DNA from: Yersinia ruckeri ATCC 29473
GTDB lineage: Bacteria; Pseudomonadota; Gammaproteobacteria; Enterobacterales; Enterobacteriaceae
Length of the DNA: 64,000 nucleotides
Reading direction: 5' to 3'
Assembly (NCBI RefSeq): GCF_000754815.1
Contig: NZ_KN150747.1
Location: forward strand, 2,077,908-2,141,907
The translations under genes and the position numbers were made by a program. How positions within the stretch are numbered: the first letter of the stretch is position 1; each line of letters starts with the position of its first letter. Under the pieces are notes generated by a model. That model did not search any database and had not been told where the DNA came from. It saw only the letters and a program-made list of their open reading frames with translations. This document shows positions 1 through 8,919 of the stretch, one piece after another.

Positions 1-538
1 CAGCACCGTTGGTTATGCCGGATGTGATTACCGGATTATCGCTGCTGCTGCTGTTTGTTGCCCTGGGGCATGCCATTGGTTGGCCAGCGGAACGCGGTAT
101 GCTGACCATCTGGCTGGCTCATGTCACTTTCTGCACTGCGTATGTCACAGTCGTTATCGGTTCGCGTCTGCGGGAGCTGGATCGTTCCATTGAGGAAGCC
201 GCGATGGATCTGGGAGCTACACCGTTGAAAGTGTTCTTTGTGATCACGGTTCCGATGATCGCTCCAGCGCTGATCTCTGGCTGGCTGCTGGCTGGCTGCT
301 GGCGTTTACGCTGTCATTGGACGATCTGGTGATCGCCAGCTTCGTTGCCGGGCCAGGAGCTACAACTTTGCCTATGCTGGTGTTCTCCAGTGTACGGATG
401 GGCGTTAATCCGGAAATCAACGCCTTGGCCACGCTGATCCTCTTGGTGGTGGGGATGGTTGGCCTGATTGCCTGGTGGGTTATGTCCCGCTCGGAAAAAC
501 AGCGGTTGCGTGAATTGCGCCAATCCACCCATAGCTGA
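1..538 (+). pseudogene. potI: Putrescine ABC transporter permease PotI, 3' part, frameshifted
   Basis: This is the C-terminal part of the inner-membrane permease PotI of the PotFGHI putrescine importer. The gene starts before the window. The first reading frame carries the permease loop (an EEAAMDLGA motif) and runs to ISGWLLA. It then becomes nonsense and stops at 332. The expected continuation (SLDDLVIASF onward, then GPGATTLPM and NPEINALATL) resumes in another frame at about 310 and ends at 538. The cause is visible: an exact 11-bp tandem duplication at 279-289 and 290-300. Removing one copy restores the family reading LLAFTLSLDDL. As written, the protein would lose its last transmembrane segments. 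It is either a real inactivating mutation or a sequencing/assembly error. The PotI identification is firm. Confidence 0.9.
279..300 (+). repeat. 11-bp perfect tandem duplication inside potI
   Basis: GGCTGGCTGCT occurs twice back to back (279-289 and 290-300). Eleven is not a multiple of three, so the second copy shifts the potI frame. The unit itself contains a GGCT direct repeat, which favours slipped-strand events. Confidence 0.95.
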
Positions 539-631
539 AACCGCCCAAAGCTGCTAGGCTTTCTTTCGCTCACATACTACCGGTTGGCGGCGTTAATGTG
601 AAAGATAACATCGGGTTGTGGGAGAGGGTTG

Positions 632-1114
632 ATGAGTGTCAGTCAGGGTGTCGGACAAACTAAAATGAACGGTTCCACAGCCACACCGGTCGCCGTGTTA
701 ATTGGTGGAACCGCCATTATTGCCACTCGAATTTTAGGTTTGCTACTGCTGATTGCCGAACTGGGAATGGGGGAGATGCAGGCTTTTATCGCGGAAAATT
801 TGCAAGGTTGGGATTCTGCACTGATTCTGTTGGCCAGTCTCGGGCTACTGTCATTGGAAATTGCCTGTGGCCGAGCGGTTATCCGGCGTAAAAATTGGGG
901 GCGTTGGTGCTATCTGCTGTGCCAGTTTCTGGTGATCGTTTATATGTTGTTGGTTTCATTGGATTGGTTATATGTGGATGTTTTTCGTATTGAAGGTGAA
1001 ACCAGTATTGATGTGTTACGCAGCCTACTGATGCAGAAAGTTCCAGATCTGGTCATTATTGGCCTATTGTTTATTCCCTTTCACTCTCAACGTTTTTTCC
1101 GCCAGTCAAAATGA
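632..1114 (+). CDS. ybjO: YbjO family inner-membrane protein
   Basis: This encodes a 160-residue hydrophobic protein with about four predicted membrane segments. It matches the enterobacterial YbjO family (E. coli about 162 residues), whose function is unknown. In E. coli it also lies directly after potI and before rlmC. I chose the ATG at 632, not the TTG at 629, because GGAGAGGG at 621-628 then has workable spacing. The N-terminal 15-20 residues are poorly conserved, so an internal ATG at 665 is possible. About 90 bp separates it from potI, with no strong terminator in between. Confidence 0.8.
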   Translation: MSVSQGVGQTKMNGSTATPVAVLIGGTAIIATRILGLLLLIAELGMGEMQAFIAENLQGWDSALILLASLGLLSLEIACGRAVIRRKNWGRWCYLLCQFLVIVYMLLVSLDWLYVDVFRIEGETSIDVLRSLLMQKVPDLVIIGLLFIPFHSQRFFRQSK

Positions 1115-1145
1115 GTGTTTAGTCGTTGGGGGTGTTACAATTCGC

Positions 1146-1166
1146 CGCCATCGGCAGCCGATGGCG
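1146..1166. repeat. Perfect 10-bp inverted repeat between ybjO and rlmC
   Basis: CGCCATCGGC and GCCGATGGCG flank a single central A. The repeat is followed by no T tract, so it does not look like a standard terminator. It lies 32 bp after the ybjO stop and about 42 bp before rlmC. A one-base loop argues for a protein-binding palindrome or a cruciform/REP-like unit more than an RNA hairpin. Confidence 0.8.
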
Positions 1167-1207
1167 CTGCAAACCTTAACCAATCAAAAAAGTAACGGTC
1201 AATATTC

Positions 1208-2347
1208 ATGCATTGCGCACAGTATACGGCGGGTCGCTGCCGTTCCTGTCAGTGGTTGGAGAAAAGTTACTCCCAACAACTGGCGGATAAACAACATCAT
1301 CTGGAAAGTTTGCTCGCCGGGCAGCCGGTTGCTGAATGGCTAACGCCAGTTTTCGGTCGTGAAAGCGCGTTTCGTAATAAAGCGAAAATGGTGGTCAACG
1401 GCAGCGTAGAACGGCCATTATTAGGCCTATTACAGCGTGATGGCACGGCGGTAGATCTCAGTGATTGCCCGTTGTATCCCGCCAGTTTTGCGCCAGTATT
1501 TGCTATCCTTAAACTGTTTATCGCCCGAGCAGGCCTGACACCCTACAACGTAGCGCGCAAACGTGGGGAATTAAAGTTTCTACTGCTGACAGAGAGCACT
1601 GTCAGTGGTGATATGATGCTGCGTTTTGTGCTGCGGTCAGAAAGTAAACTGGCTCAGATTCGCCATGCATTATCCTGGTTACAGCAGAAATTACCGCAAC
1701 TGCGGGTTATCTCTGTCAATATTCAGCCGGTGCATATGGCGATTCTGGAAGGGGATCAGGAAATCCTATTGACAGAACAACATACGCTGGAGGAACAGTT
1801 TAATCAGGTTCCGTTGTATATCCGGCCACAAAGTTTCTTCCAGACCAATCCACAGGTTGCGGCGGCGTTATATGCGACCGCACGAGATTGGGTACGTGGA
1901 TTGAACATTGGCAGTATGTGGGATCTGTTTTGCGGTGTCGGCGGGTTTGGCTTACATTGCGCGACAACAGAAACCCGTCTGACCGGCATCGAAATCAGCG
2001 CCGAGGCTATTGCTTGCGCCCGCCAATCGGCAGAAAAATTGGGGTTGAAGCAGGTCAGTTTTGCCGCATTGGATTCAACCCACTTCGCGACGGGTGAGGC
2101 TGAAGTGCCGGAGTTGGTATTGGTTAATCCGCCACGACGCGGCATTAGCGCTGAACTTTGTTGCTATCTCAGCCAGATGGCACCGCCGTTCATTCTTTAT
2201 TCCAGTTGTCATGCGGAAACGATGGCTCAAGACATTGCCGCACTGCCGGATTACCGTATTCAACGCGTTCAGCTATTTGATATGTTTCCACATACCAGCC
2301 ACTACGAAGTACTGACGCTGTTAGTGCGACGCGAACTGACAGCATAA
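1208..2347 (+). CDS. rlmC: 23S rRNA (uracil-747-C5)-methyltransferase RlmC
   Basis: RlmC transfers methyl from S-adenosylmethionine to C5 of U747 in 23S rRNA. At 379 residues it is close to E. coli RlmC (375). The four cysteines expected to ligate the 4Fe-4S cluster are present: C3, C11, C14 and C87. The SAM-binding motif DLFCGVGG is at about 239-246, the NPPR motif at about 307-310, and the catalytic cysteine at 334 in YSSC. The ATG at 1208 aligns with the E. coli start, although the ribosome-binding site is weak. The gene converges on artJ, with a hairpin between them. Confidence 0.96.
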   Translation: MHCAQYTAGRCRSCQWLEKSYSQQLADKQHHLESLLAGQPVAEWLTPVFGRESAFRNKAKMVVNGSVERPLLGLLQRDGTAVDLSDCPLYPASFAPVFAILKLFIARAGLTPYNVARKRGELKFLLLTESTVSGDMMLRFVLRSESKLAQIRHALSWLQQKLPQLRVISVNIQPVHMAILEGDQEILLTEQHTLEEQFNQVPLYIRPQSFFQTNPQVAAALYATARDWVRGLNIGSMWDLFCGVGGFGLHCATTETRLTGIEISAEAIACARQSAEKLGLKQVSFAALDSTHFATGEAEVPELVLVNPPRRGISAELCCYLSQMAPPFILYSSCHAETMAQDIAALPDYRIQRVQLFDMFPHTSHYEVLTLLVRRELTA

Positions 2348-2360
2348 GCGTTTATCCATT

Positions 2361-2393
2361 AAAAAGGCCGGAGATACAGATGAAATCCGGCCT
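2361..2393 (-). terminator. Rho-independent terminator of artJ
   Basis: The stem GGCCGGA (2366-2372) pairs with TCCGGCC (2386-2392). A run of five A at 2361-2365 reads as the T tract on the minus strand. It lies about 30 bp beyond the artJ stop and just after convergent rlmC, so it may act in both directions. Confidence 0.85.
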
Positions 2394-2424
2394 GATATCT
2401 TCAGAACTCATGGCTATCTTTCGC

Positions 2425-3156
2425 TTATTGCGGGAACCATTTGTCGTTAATGGTTTTATAGCTGCCGTCAGCTTTCACCGCATCAAGGGCTTTATTCAGT
2501 TTATTCAACAGCTCGGTATTTTCGGGACGTACCGCGATACCTAAGCCAGTACCGAAATACTGTGCATCGGTCACGTGCTCACCCACTGAGGCCAGTTCAG
2601 GATGCGTTTTCAGCCATTCATTCACTACCGCAGTATCACCAAACACGCCGTCAATCCGGCCATTTTTCAGATCGAGAATGGCATTCTGGTAGCTGTCATA
2701 AGAGACAGTTTGAATTTCTGGATGTTTTTCCTGCATATATTTCTGGTGAGTGGTGCCATTCTCCATCCCGATCCGTTTGCCTTTTAAATCGGCAAGAGAG
2801 GTGAATTTGCCTTTGTGGGCAATCACAATAGCCGAGTTGGCGTAATAAGGCTGAGTAAATGCCACCTGCTTGCTACGTTCCGGCGTGATGTCCATACCAG
2901 AAATAACTGCGTCATAGCGGCGGAATTTCAATGCCGGAATCAGGCTGTCAAAGGCTTGATTAGTAAAGGTGCAGTTGGCTTCCATCTGTTTGCATAACGC
3001 TTTTGCTAAATCCATATCAAAACCAACAATCTCATTATTGGCACCCATAGATTCAAACGGCGGATAGGTTGCCGAAGCCGCAAAACGGAGGGTTTCCGCC
3101 GCGCTGGCGCTCAAGGCCATCCCGGTTAAAATTGTTGCCAGCAATAACTTTTTCAT
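2425..3156 (-). CDS. artJ: Periplasmic arginine-binding protein ArtJ
   Basis: This is the substrate-binding protein of the Art arginine ABC importer, 243 residues as in E. coli. The start MKKLLLATILTG is chosen because AGGAGT lies 7 nt upstream. A Sec signal peptide ends at about residue 19 (ASA before AETLRFA). The rest is a type 2 periplasmic-binding fold typical of polar amino-acid binders, with the GFDMDLAKALC segment. It is a close paralogue of ArtI encoded downstream. It stands alone between two terminators, separate from artPIQM, as in E. coli where artJ is ArgR-repressed. ARG-box-like sequences upstream support the same control here. Confidence 0.95.
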   Translation of the reverse strand: MKKLLLATILTGMALSASAAETLRFAASATYPPFESMGANNEIVGFDMDLAKALCKQMEANCTFTNQAFDSLIPALKFRRYDAVISGMDITPERSKQVAFTQPYYANSAIVIAHKGKFTSLADLKGKRIGMENGTTHQKYMQEKHPEIQTVSYDSYQNAILDLKNGRIDGVFGDTAVVNEWLKTHPELASVGEHVTDAQYFGTGLGIAVRPENTELLNKLNKALDAVKADGSYKTINDKWFPQ

Positions 3157-3276
3157 GCCTAAAACTCCTGTCTGAAGATCTAAAATGAAATACAACATGA
3201 CTTATTGATTTTATTGACACTAAGGAAAATTTAGCGGTGCGCAATGCTGTAATCAACCGCAATTACATTGCCACGA

Positions 3277-3315
3277 TATGAATTAATATGCAATAAAAGT
3301 GATTAAAAATATAAT
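3277..3315 (-). promoter_or_regulatory. Putative tandem ARG boxes (ArgR) upstream of artJ
   Basis: Box 1 (3277-3294) reads TATGAATTAATATGCAAT and differs from the core TGAAT-N4-ATTCA by one base. Box 2 (3298-3315) is weaker, with about three mismatches. The 3-bp spacing between the two 18-bp boxes is the usual ArgR operator architecture. They lie 120-160 bp before the artJ start. Confidence 0.6.
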
Positions 3316-3445
3316 AATAAATGAATCTATCATGATGACTCAAACGAGAGATAAAGGGCGGCGGCTTATTGGGAGGCAGAAAGCGGTGGTTTGGTCGTTG
3401 GGAGAAAAGTGCGTTTTAGCGTGGATGTTCCATTCACCAAAATTA

Positions 3446-3471
3446 GAAACCCCGGCAGATACCGGGGTTTC
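3446..3471 (-). terminator. Terminator of the artPIQM operon
   Basis: A perfect 10-bp stem, GAAACCCCGG with CCGGGGTTTC, has a 6-nt loop. It lies 21 bp beyond the artM stop. The following minus-strand sequence is T-rich but not a clean T run. Confidence 0.75.
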
Positions 3472-3492
3472 AGAGCAGGCATGATTTTGATT

Positions 3493-4161
3493 TTAATTAC
3501 GCCGTTCGAAGGCCAGTGCCCGGCGTTCGACCAACCGCATTAACAGCGTCAGCAAACCGTTGACGCACAGGTAAACGATACCTGCGGCACCAAACACCAT
3601 GACGTCGTAAGTGCGGCCATACATTAACTGGCTATAGCCCATCACTTCCATCAATGTAATGGTATAAGCCAGTGAGGTACTTTTAAAGACCAATACCACT
3701 TCGTTGGAATAAGAGGAAAGTGCACGCTTGAAGGCGTACGGCAGCAGGATGCGCAGTGACTGCGGTTTAGACATTCCCAGTGCTTCACAAGACTGCCACT
3801 GACCGGCAGGAATAGCACGCACGGCACCGTGGAACAACAACGTGGTATATGCCGCACTGTTCAGCGCCAAAGCGATCATGGCACACAGCCAGGGTTGCGA
3901 CAGCACATGCCATAACCACGGAAATTCCCGAATCGCTGGGAACTGACCAGGACCATAGTAGATCAGAAAAATCTGTACCAACAATGGCGTACCGGTAAAC
4001 AGCGTGATGTAAATCTTCACCAACTGGGTGGCTATCGGGGTTTTCAGCGTCAGAATAATGGTGAAAATCAACGATAAAACCAAAGCCACCAACAGCGATA
4101 CCAGGGTTAGCGTCAGGCTGGTATGCAGCCCTTTGAGTATCTCGGGGAGGTATTCAAACAT
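3493..4161 (-). CDS. artM: Arginine ABC transporter permease ArtM
   Basis: ArtM is one of two inner-membrane permease subunits of the arginine importer. At 222 residues it has the same length as E. coli ArtM and near-identical ends (MFEYLPE to AFERRN). It has about five membrane segments and a His/Glu/Gln/Arg-family permease (HisM/HisQ type) EAA loop around QSCEALGMSKPQSLRILLP. Its start overlaps the artQ stop by one base (TGATG), implying translational coupling. It is the last gene of artP-artI-artQ-artM. Confidence 0.96.
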   Translation of the reverse strand: MFEYLPEILKGLHTSLTLTLVSLLVALVLSLIFTIILTLKTPIATQLVKIYITLFTGTPLLVQIFLIYYGPGQFPAIREFPWLWHVLSQPWLCAMIALALNSAAYTTLLFHGAVRAIPAGQWQSCEALGMSKPQSLRILLPYAFKRALSSYSNEVVLVFKSTSLAYTITLMEVMGYSQLMYGRTYDVMVFGAAGIVYLCVNGLLTLLMRLVERRALAFERRN

Positions 4162-4877
4162 CAGGATGGGCTCCGTTCAAAACGTGTGGTACGGAGTTCA
4201 ATCAGCTTGATGACATACTGACTCAGCAGTGTGACGACCAAATAGATGGCCGCCGCAATCATATACCAAGTGAAAGGTTCCTGAGTCCGTGTCGCGATAC
4301 TTTTAGTCTGCAACATCAAATCATTGACGCTAATCAGTGATACTAAAGCGGTATCTTTCAGTAATACCAACCATTGGTTACCCAACCCCGGCAGAGCATG
4401 ACGCCACATCTGCGGCATGATCAGGCGGAAGAAAATCGCCGTCTGGCTCATGCCCAGCGCTTGACCGGATTCCCACTGACCGATAGGCACGGCTTTCAGC
4501 GCGCCGCGCAGTGTCTGGGAGGCGTAAGCGGAATACAGTAACGCCAGTGCAATGACGCCACACAGGAAGGGACTGACCTCGAAAGTGTCGATATTCAGTT
4601 TAACCGGCAGTTCGAAGAGATAAAAATTCAGGGTAAAGCCATCTGACAGCATCATCAGCAACTGTGATGAACCGAAATAGATAAACAGCACCACCAGAAT
4701 TTCCGGTAGACCGCGCAACAACGTGACCCAGGCGGTGCCCAGATAGCTGACGACTTTCCAGCGGGAGGATTCCAAGACGGCAAAGAGCATTGCCAGAATC
4801 AGGCCGAGGACCAACGCGCAAAGGGCAAGGCCGACGGTCATTCCGGCGGCGCTTGCTAAAGGTTGAAATTCATTCAT
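4161..4877 (-). CDS. artQ: Arginine ABC transporter permease ArtQ
   Basis: ArtQ is the second permease subunit, 238 residues as in E. coli, and probably pairs with ArtM and the ATPase ArtP. It is hydrophobic throughout, with the permease loop [20 protein letters not shown] and the conserved segment [12 protein letters not shown]. It lies 11 bp after artI and is coupled to artM by a one-base overlap. It acts in the inner membrane, passing arginine delivered by ArtJ or ArtI. Confidence 0.96.
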   Translation of the reverse strand: MNEFQPLASAAGMTVGLALCALVLGLILAMLFAVLESSRWKVVSYLGTAWVTLLRGLPEILVVLFIYFGSSQLLMMLSDGFTLNFYLFELPVKLNIDTFEVSPFLCGVIALALLYSAYASQTLRGALKAVPIGQWESGQALGMSQTAIFFRLIMPQMWRHALPGLGNQWLVLLKDTALVSLISVNDLMLQTKSIATRTQEPFTWYMIAAAIYLVVTLLSQYVIKLIELRTTRFERSPS

Positions 4878-4888
4878 GGGGGCTTAAA

Positions 4889-5620
4889 TTACTGTTGGAA
4901 CCATTTTTTATAGATTGTCTGATAGGTGCCATCGGCTTTCACTTTCGCCAGTGCTGCATCTAACTTACCCAGTAATTCGGTATTATTCTGACGAACCGCA
5001 ATGCCCAGGCCGGTACCGAAGTAATCTGCATCAGAAATCTTGTTGCCGACGGGTGCAAGTTCCTCACTCTGCTTCAACCATTCGTTGACTACGGCGGTGT
5101 CACCAAAGACTGCATCCAGACGGCCATTTTTCAGATCGAGGATCGCATTTTGGTAGCTGTCGTAAGGGACTGCGGTGATTTCAGGATGTTTTTCCAGCAG
5201 GAATCGCTGGTGAGTTGTGCCGTTTTGCATACCGACACGTTTACCTTTCAGCGCCGCCAAATCCGTTACTTTGCCTTTTTGGGCAATAAACAGCGCGGAG
5301 TTATCGTAGTAAGGCTGGGTAAAGGCAACCTGCTTCAAACGTTCTGGAGTAATGTCCACACCGGAAATCACCGCGTCAAAACGTTTGAATTTCAAGCTTG
5401 GGATCAAACTGTCAAAGGCTTGGTTGGTAAAAGTGCAAGTGGCCTGCATCTCTTTACACAATGCATTGGCTAGATCGATATCAAAGCCCTGCATTTTATT
5501 GTTGGCATCAATGAACTCAAACGGCGGGTAAGAGGCTTCTGCCGCAAAACGAATGGTTTCCGCCGCAGAGGCAGACAGACTGATACTGGCAAGGACCGCA
5601 GCAATTAGTATTTTTTTCAT
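4889..5620 (-). CDS. artI: Periplasmic arginine/basic amino-acid-binding protein ArtI
   Basis: This is the second solute-binding protein of the Art system, 243 residues. The start MKKILIAAVLAS is used. The open frame extends eight codons further upstream, but the signal peptide argues against using them. Cleavage is predicted after ASA at about residue 19. It is highly similar to ArtJ, so the pair comes from duplication: ArtI is encoded with the transporter and ArtJ separately. In E. coli, ArtJ binds arginine, whereas the ligand of ArtI is less settled. Confidence 0.95.
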   Translation of the reverse strand: MKKILIAAVLASISLSASAAETIRFAAEASYPPFEFIDANNKMQGFDIDLANALCKEMQATCTFTNQAFDSLIPSLKFKRFDAVISGVDITPERLKQVAFTQPYYDNSALFIAQKGKVTDLAALKGKRVGMQNGTTHQRFLLEKHPEITAVPYDSYQNAILDLKNGRLDAVFGDTAVVNEWLKQSEELAPVGNKISDADYFGTGLGIAVRQNNTELLGKLDAALAKVKADGTYQTIYKKWFQQ

Positions 5621-5640
5621 CGCAAATTCCCAAATAGATA

Positions 5641-6369
5641 TCAATGTGACAGATAGCTGGCAAAAGCTTCAGTGTGGGGGTGGGCAAAATGACTGCCATC
5701 GCCTTGTTCCACCACCTGGCCGTTCTCCATATAAACTACCCGACTGGCAGTTTTACGGGCAACTTCAACTTCATGTGTAACGATAACCTGTGTGATGCCG
5801 GTTTCGGACAATTCGCGGATAATACTGACGATTTGTGCGGTAATTTCTGGATCCAGTGCTGCGGTCGGTTCATCAAACAGCAACACTTGCGGTTCCATCA
5901 TTAATGCACGAGCAATCGCCACCCGCTGTTGTTGCCCGCCGGAAAGATGCAACGGAAAACGATCAACAAAGTCGGTCAAACGTAAACGGGTCAGCAATTT
6001 TTGCGCGCGTGCCATCGCCTGATCTTTGGATAAACCCAAAACCCGGCAAGGTGCTTCGATCAGATTCTGTACCACGGTGAGATGCGGCCACAGATTGTAT
6101 TGCTGGAATACCATGCCAACGTTCTGGCGCAGTTCGCGGATCGCTTTCGCCCCAGGGACTTGGGCAAAGTCGAAATGATTACCGGCGATCTGTAATGTGC
6201 CGGAACGCGGCATTTCCAATAGGTTGAGTACACGCAGCAAAGAACTTTTACCTGCGCCACTAGGACCCAGCAAAACCAGAGTTTCCCCTGCTGGGCAGTT
6301 TAATGTGATGTCGAACAGCGCCTGATGTGCGCCGTAGTAACAGTTAATTCCGTTAAGTTGAATACTCAT
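5641..6369 (-). CDS. artP: Arginine ABC transporter ATP-binding protein ArtP
   Basis: ArtP is the ATPase of the arginine importer, 242 residues, starting [13 protein letters not shown] as in E. coli. Walker A is GPSGAGKSS, the signature is [15 protein letters not shown], and Walker B is [12 protein letters not shown] followed by the switch His in VTHE. It is the first gene of artPIQM. A TTG seven codons upstream is open but less likely. Tandem ARG boxes lie 45-83 bp before the start, which suggests ArgR repression by arginine. Confidence 0.97.
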   Translation of the reverse strand: MSIQLNGINCYYGAHQALFDITLNCPAGETLVLLGPSGAGKSSLLRVLNLLEMPRSGTLQIAGNHFDFAQVPGAKAIRELRQNVGMVFQQYNLWPHLTVVQNLIEAPCRVLGLSKDQAMARAQKLLTRLRLTDFVDRFPLHLSGGQQQRVAIARALMMEPQVLLFDEPTAALDPEITAQIVSIIRELSETGITQVIVTHEVEVARKTASRVVYMENGQVVEQGDGSHFAHPHTEAFASYLSH

Positions 6370-6413
6370 GCGCCAAATCTGAATAGCCAATGATGCGGAG
6401 AATGTTAACTCTC

Positions 6414-6452
6414 ACAGCATACTTATGCAATCTTTGTGCGTTAAAATTTATT
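6414..6452 (-). promoter_or_regulatory. Putative tandem ARG boxes (ArgR) upstream of artP
   Basis: Box A (6414-6431) contains GCATACTTATGC, itself an imperfect palindrome. Box B (6435-6452) reads TGTGCGTTAAAATTTATT and has two mismatches to TNTGMATWWWWATKCANW. The boxes are separated by exactly 3 bp, the spacing expected for an ArgR hexamer operator. Confidence 0.7.
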
Positions 6453-6617
6453 AATAACCGGTCTGATAGCACAAAAGTAGCATAATAGTTGGCATTATTC
6501 CCTGTGAGGGAGAATTTGTCGGGTAGTGAATAAAACCGGCAGATAATTCACTGTGTCGGCAGTCAATTTTGCCCTCGTTGGGGAACGTTTACTGCCGATT
6601 TTATCCAGTTAATGAAA

Positions 6618-7169
6618 TTAATGCTGACTTAATAATTGGCGCAGGCTGCTGGAGGTCGCACGACTATCGATAAAGCGAATATCATCGACAACCCAGCAGG
6701 TGCCTTCGCGCACCATCAGGACTTCATCCTGCCAGCGATATTCATGTCCTTCGGGTGTTTTATGCACTAAATTCACCCGTAGTGGAATATGTTTGGCATC
6801 GCTATTGGGAATGGTTGACGCGCTGGCGACATCAGCATCGCTGAAATTTTTGTAGAGATTATCGATAACCTCTTTTTCAGTCGCGGCAGCTTGAGGGGTC
6901 GCTTGGCTACGGCTCTGCTGCTGTCTGGCGGTCTGAATATCCTGATAAAGTGCCTGACTCAAGAATGGACGTAATGACTCGCTTGAGTTTACGCCACCTA
7001 GCTGTTGGATTCGCAGGGAATAAAATTGTGCTGCGACTTGGTCGGGGCCACCGTCAATGCAAGGGCTGCTGCGGCTACCAATGTCCTTAAACGCGGGCGT
7101 AACAGAGGTCGTGCAAGCACTTAACAGTAATGCCAGGGGGAGTGCCAGTAAAATATTTTTATTTTTCAT
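6618..7169 (-). CDS. ybjP: Lipoprotein YbjP
   Basis: This encodes a 183-residue predicted lipoprotein. The start MKNKN is followed by a hydrophobic stretch and the lipobox LLSAC, so Cys about 18 is the likely lipidated residue. It corresponds in position and sequence to E. coli YbjP (171 residues, DUF3828 type). Its function is unknown. A longer open frame upstream (to 7244) lacks signal-peptide character and was not used. It is monocistronic and divergent from ybjQ. Confidence 0.85.
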   Translation of the reverse strand: MKNKNILLALPLALLLSACTTSVTPAFKDIGSRSSPCIDGGPDQVAAQFYSLRIQQLGGVNSSESLRPFLSQALYQDIQTARQQQSRSQATPQAAATEKEVIDNLYKNFSDADVASASTIPNSDAKHIPLRVNLVHKTPEGHEYRWQDEVLMVREGTCWVVDDIRFIDSRATSSSLRQLLSQH

Positions 7170-7381
7170 ATTATTACCTATGTGAAATACCGGAGATACA
7201 ACTCGGTTCTGCACTGACTCGATTCTGAACTTAATATAGTACAAATCACTTTTTATGTATGAGCTTAGGGTGCCGTATTCTTTCCCTGAGATTCACTTTA
7301 GTGTTGTTATAGCGATCTATCAGACATTCATTGCCGCTATTTGGGCGGTCACAATTTTAAATCTGCCTTAAGGAGTTTACC

Positions 7382-7705
7382 GTGCAGTTATCCACTACCC
7401 CGACATTAGAAGGTTCGACCATCACTGAGTATTGCGGTGTGGTTAGTGGCGAAGCGATTTTAGGGGCGAATTTTTTTAAAGATTTCTTTGCTAGCGTGCG
7501 GGATATTGTCGGCGGTCGGTCTGGTGCTTATGAAAAAGAACTGCGTAAAGCCCGGCAGATCGCTTTTGCAGAGTTACAGGAACAGGCTGAAGCATTGGGT
7601 GCCAATGCGATTGTCGGCATTGATATTGACTATGAAACCATTGGAAAAGATAGCAGTATGTTGATGGTCTGTGTGAGTGGTACTGCGGTTAAAGTGTCAC
7701 GTTAA
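7382..7705 (+). CDS. ybjQ: YbjQ family pentameric protein (UPF0145)
   Basis: This encodes 107 residues and aligns with E. coli YbjQ end to end ([24 protein letters not shown]). It starts with GTG after AAGGAGT, a strong ribosome-binding site. The family is small, soluble and widespread, and its structures form pentamers. Its function is not established. It converges on ybjS, with a shared hairpin between them. In E. coli amiD lies between ybjQ and ybjS, but it is missing here. Confidence 0.92.
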   Translation: MQLSTTPTLEGSTITEYCGVVSGEAILGANFFKDFFASVRDIVGGRSGAYEKELRKARQIAFAELQEQAEALGANAIVGIDIDYETIGKDSSMLMVCVSGTAVKVSR

Positions 7706-7713
7706 AGGCCGCG

Positions 7714-7748
7714 GGTGCAGCGGGTAGAGAGGATTCCACCGCTGCACC
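7714..7748. terminator. Bidirectional hairpin between ybjQ and ybjS
   Basis: GGTGCAGCGG (7714-7723) pairs perfectly with CCGCTGCACC (7739-7748) across a 15-nt loop. It sits between two convergent genes. There is no clear T tract on either side. Confidence 0.65.
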
Positions 7749-7754
7749 AACCGG

Positions 7755-8765
7755 TCAGAAGCCGCGCAGTTTCCCGTGTTCTTTTAACCAACGGGCGGTG
7801 CGATTAATACCTTCATCCAGTGAAATCAGCGGACGATAGCCCAATTCTTTCTCTGCGCGGGTGGTATCCAGCGTCAGATCAAAGTTCAGCTTGGCCACGC
7901 CGTAATGGGTTAATACCGGCTCTTTCTGGTTTTTGTCTCCCAATTTCTCCAGTGTTCGCGCCATAACATCCAGCATCGGATAAGGCACCGAACGGATGCG
8001 GCACGGCATATCCAGTGCATCCAGCAAATGCTGCACAATAGTGCGTAAAGGACGCGGTTGCTGGTTGGTAATGTTGTAGGCGCGGCCAGACGGCGTATGG
8101 GTGGCTTGAGTTGCCAACCACATAGCGTGGACTGCATTTTCCAGATAGGTCATGTCCACCAATGCTTCACCACCGCGGGGCAATAATAAGGTGCCGGAGT
8201 GCTTAATCATCTGCAATAAACGCGGCAGCATGACTTTATCGTGAGGACCAAATAATCCCAGTGGGCGCAGAATGGTAAAATGTGTCTGCGGGTTGGAAAG
8301 AGCCAACTGCATAACCACATTTTCACCGGCGGCTTTGCTACGGGCAAATTCATTCGCGAAACGCAGTGGGCGAAAATCTTCCTGAATATTTCGGTGATGA
8401 CGGTAATCAAAATAGATCGCTGGTGAAGAGATATGCACGAAATTCTCTACGCCATAAGCGGTAGCCCATTCGCCTAAACGGCGGGTGGCGCGGACATTAG
8501 CCAACTCAAAAGCCTGCTCGGTTCCCCACGGAGAGGTGAAACTGGAGCAATGCCAGAGTGTATCCACGTCTGCCAGCATGGCTTTGGCCTGCGAGGAGAC
8601 CAGATTCGTTAAATCAGCATGAATAAATTCAGCGCCCATTTTCTCCAATAGGCTACCCATAGCCTGATTACGACCAGTCGCGGTGACTTTAATGCCTTGA
8701 CGGCGGAGATATTCAACGGCGTTTCGGCCTAACCCACTGGTTGCGCCGGTGACCAATACCTTCAT
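7755..8765 (-). CDS. ybjS: NAD-dependent epimerase/dehydratase family protein YbjS
   Basis: This encodes a 336-residue extended short-chain dehydrogenase/reductase. The N-terminal nucleotide-binding motif is TGATSGLG (about residues 7-14). A YxxxK-like active-site region follows in the middle (SSPAIYFDY, then RSKAAGE). The start [11 protein letters not shown] is preferred over the upstream TTG/GTG codons. It is close to E. coli YbjS (337 residues), whose substrate is unknown and may be a sterol-like or sugar compound. It is followed upstream by the related ybjT in the same direction, 154 bp away. Confidence 0.9.
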   Translation of the reverse strand: MKVLVTGATSGLGRNAVEYLRRQGIKVTATGRNQAMGSLLEKMGAEFIHADLTNLVSSQAKAMLADVDTLWHCSSFTSPWGTEQAFELANVRATRRLGEWATAYGVENFVHISSPAIYFDYRHHRNIQEDFRPLRFANEFARSKAAGENVVMQLALSNPQTHFTILRPLGLFGPHDKVMLPRLLQMIKHSGTLLLPRGGEALVDMTYLENAVHAMWLATQATHTPSGRAYNITNQQPRPLRTIVQHLLDALDMPCRIRSVPYPMLDVMARTLEKLGDKNQKEPVLTHYGVAKLNFDLTLDTTRAEKELGYRPLISLDEGINRTARWLKEHGKLRGF

Positions 8766-8919
8766 AACGAATTCGGTTCCCACCAAAAATCAGAGTGCTG
8801 CATGATCATGATTATACGTGCAGCAAATAGGGTGCCATTCTTTCGTGAAATGATGCGCTATGCAATCAGAAAGGGCTGACTAAGCGTCGCAAACTGTGTA
8901 GTCGATCGCCAAATGCACG

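Noticed and set aside
3299-3484. 61-codon plus-strand frame upstream of artJ
   Set aside because: It overlaps the putative ARG boxes and the artM terminator and looks non-coding.
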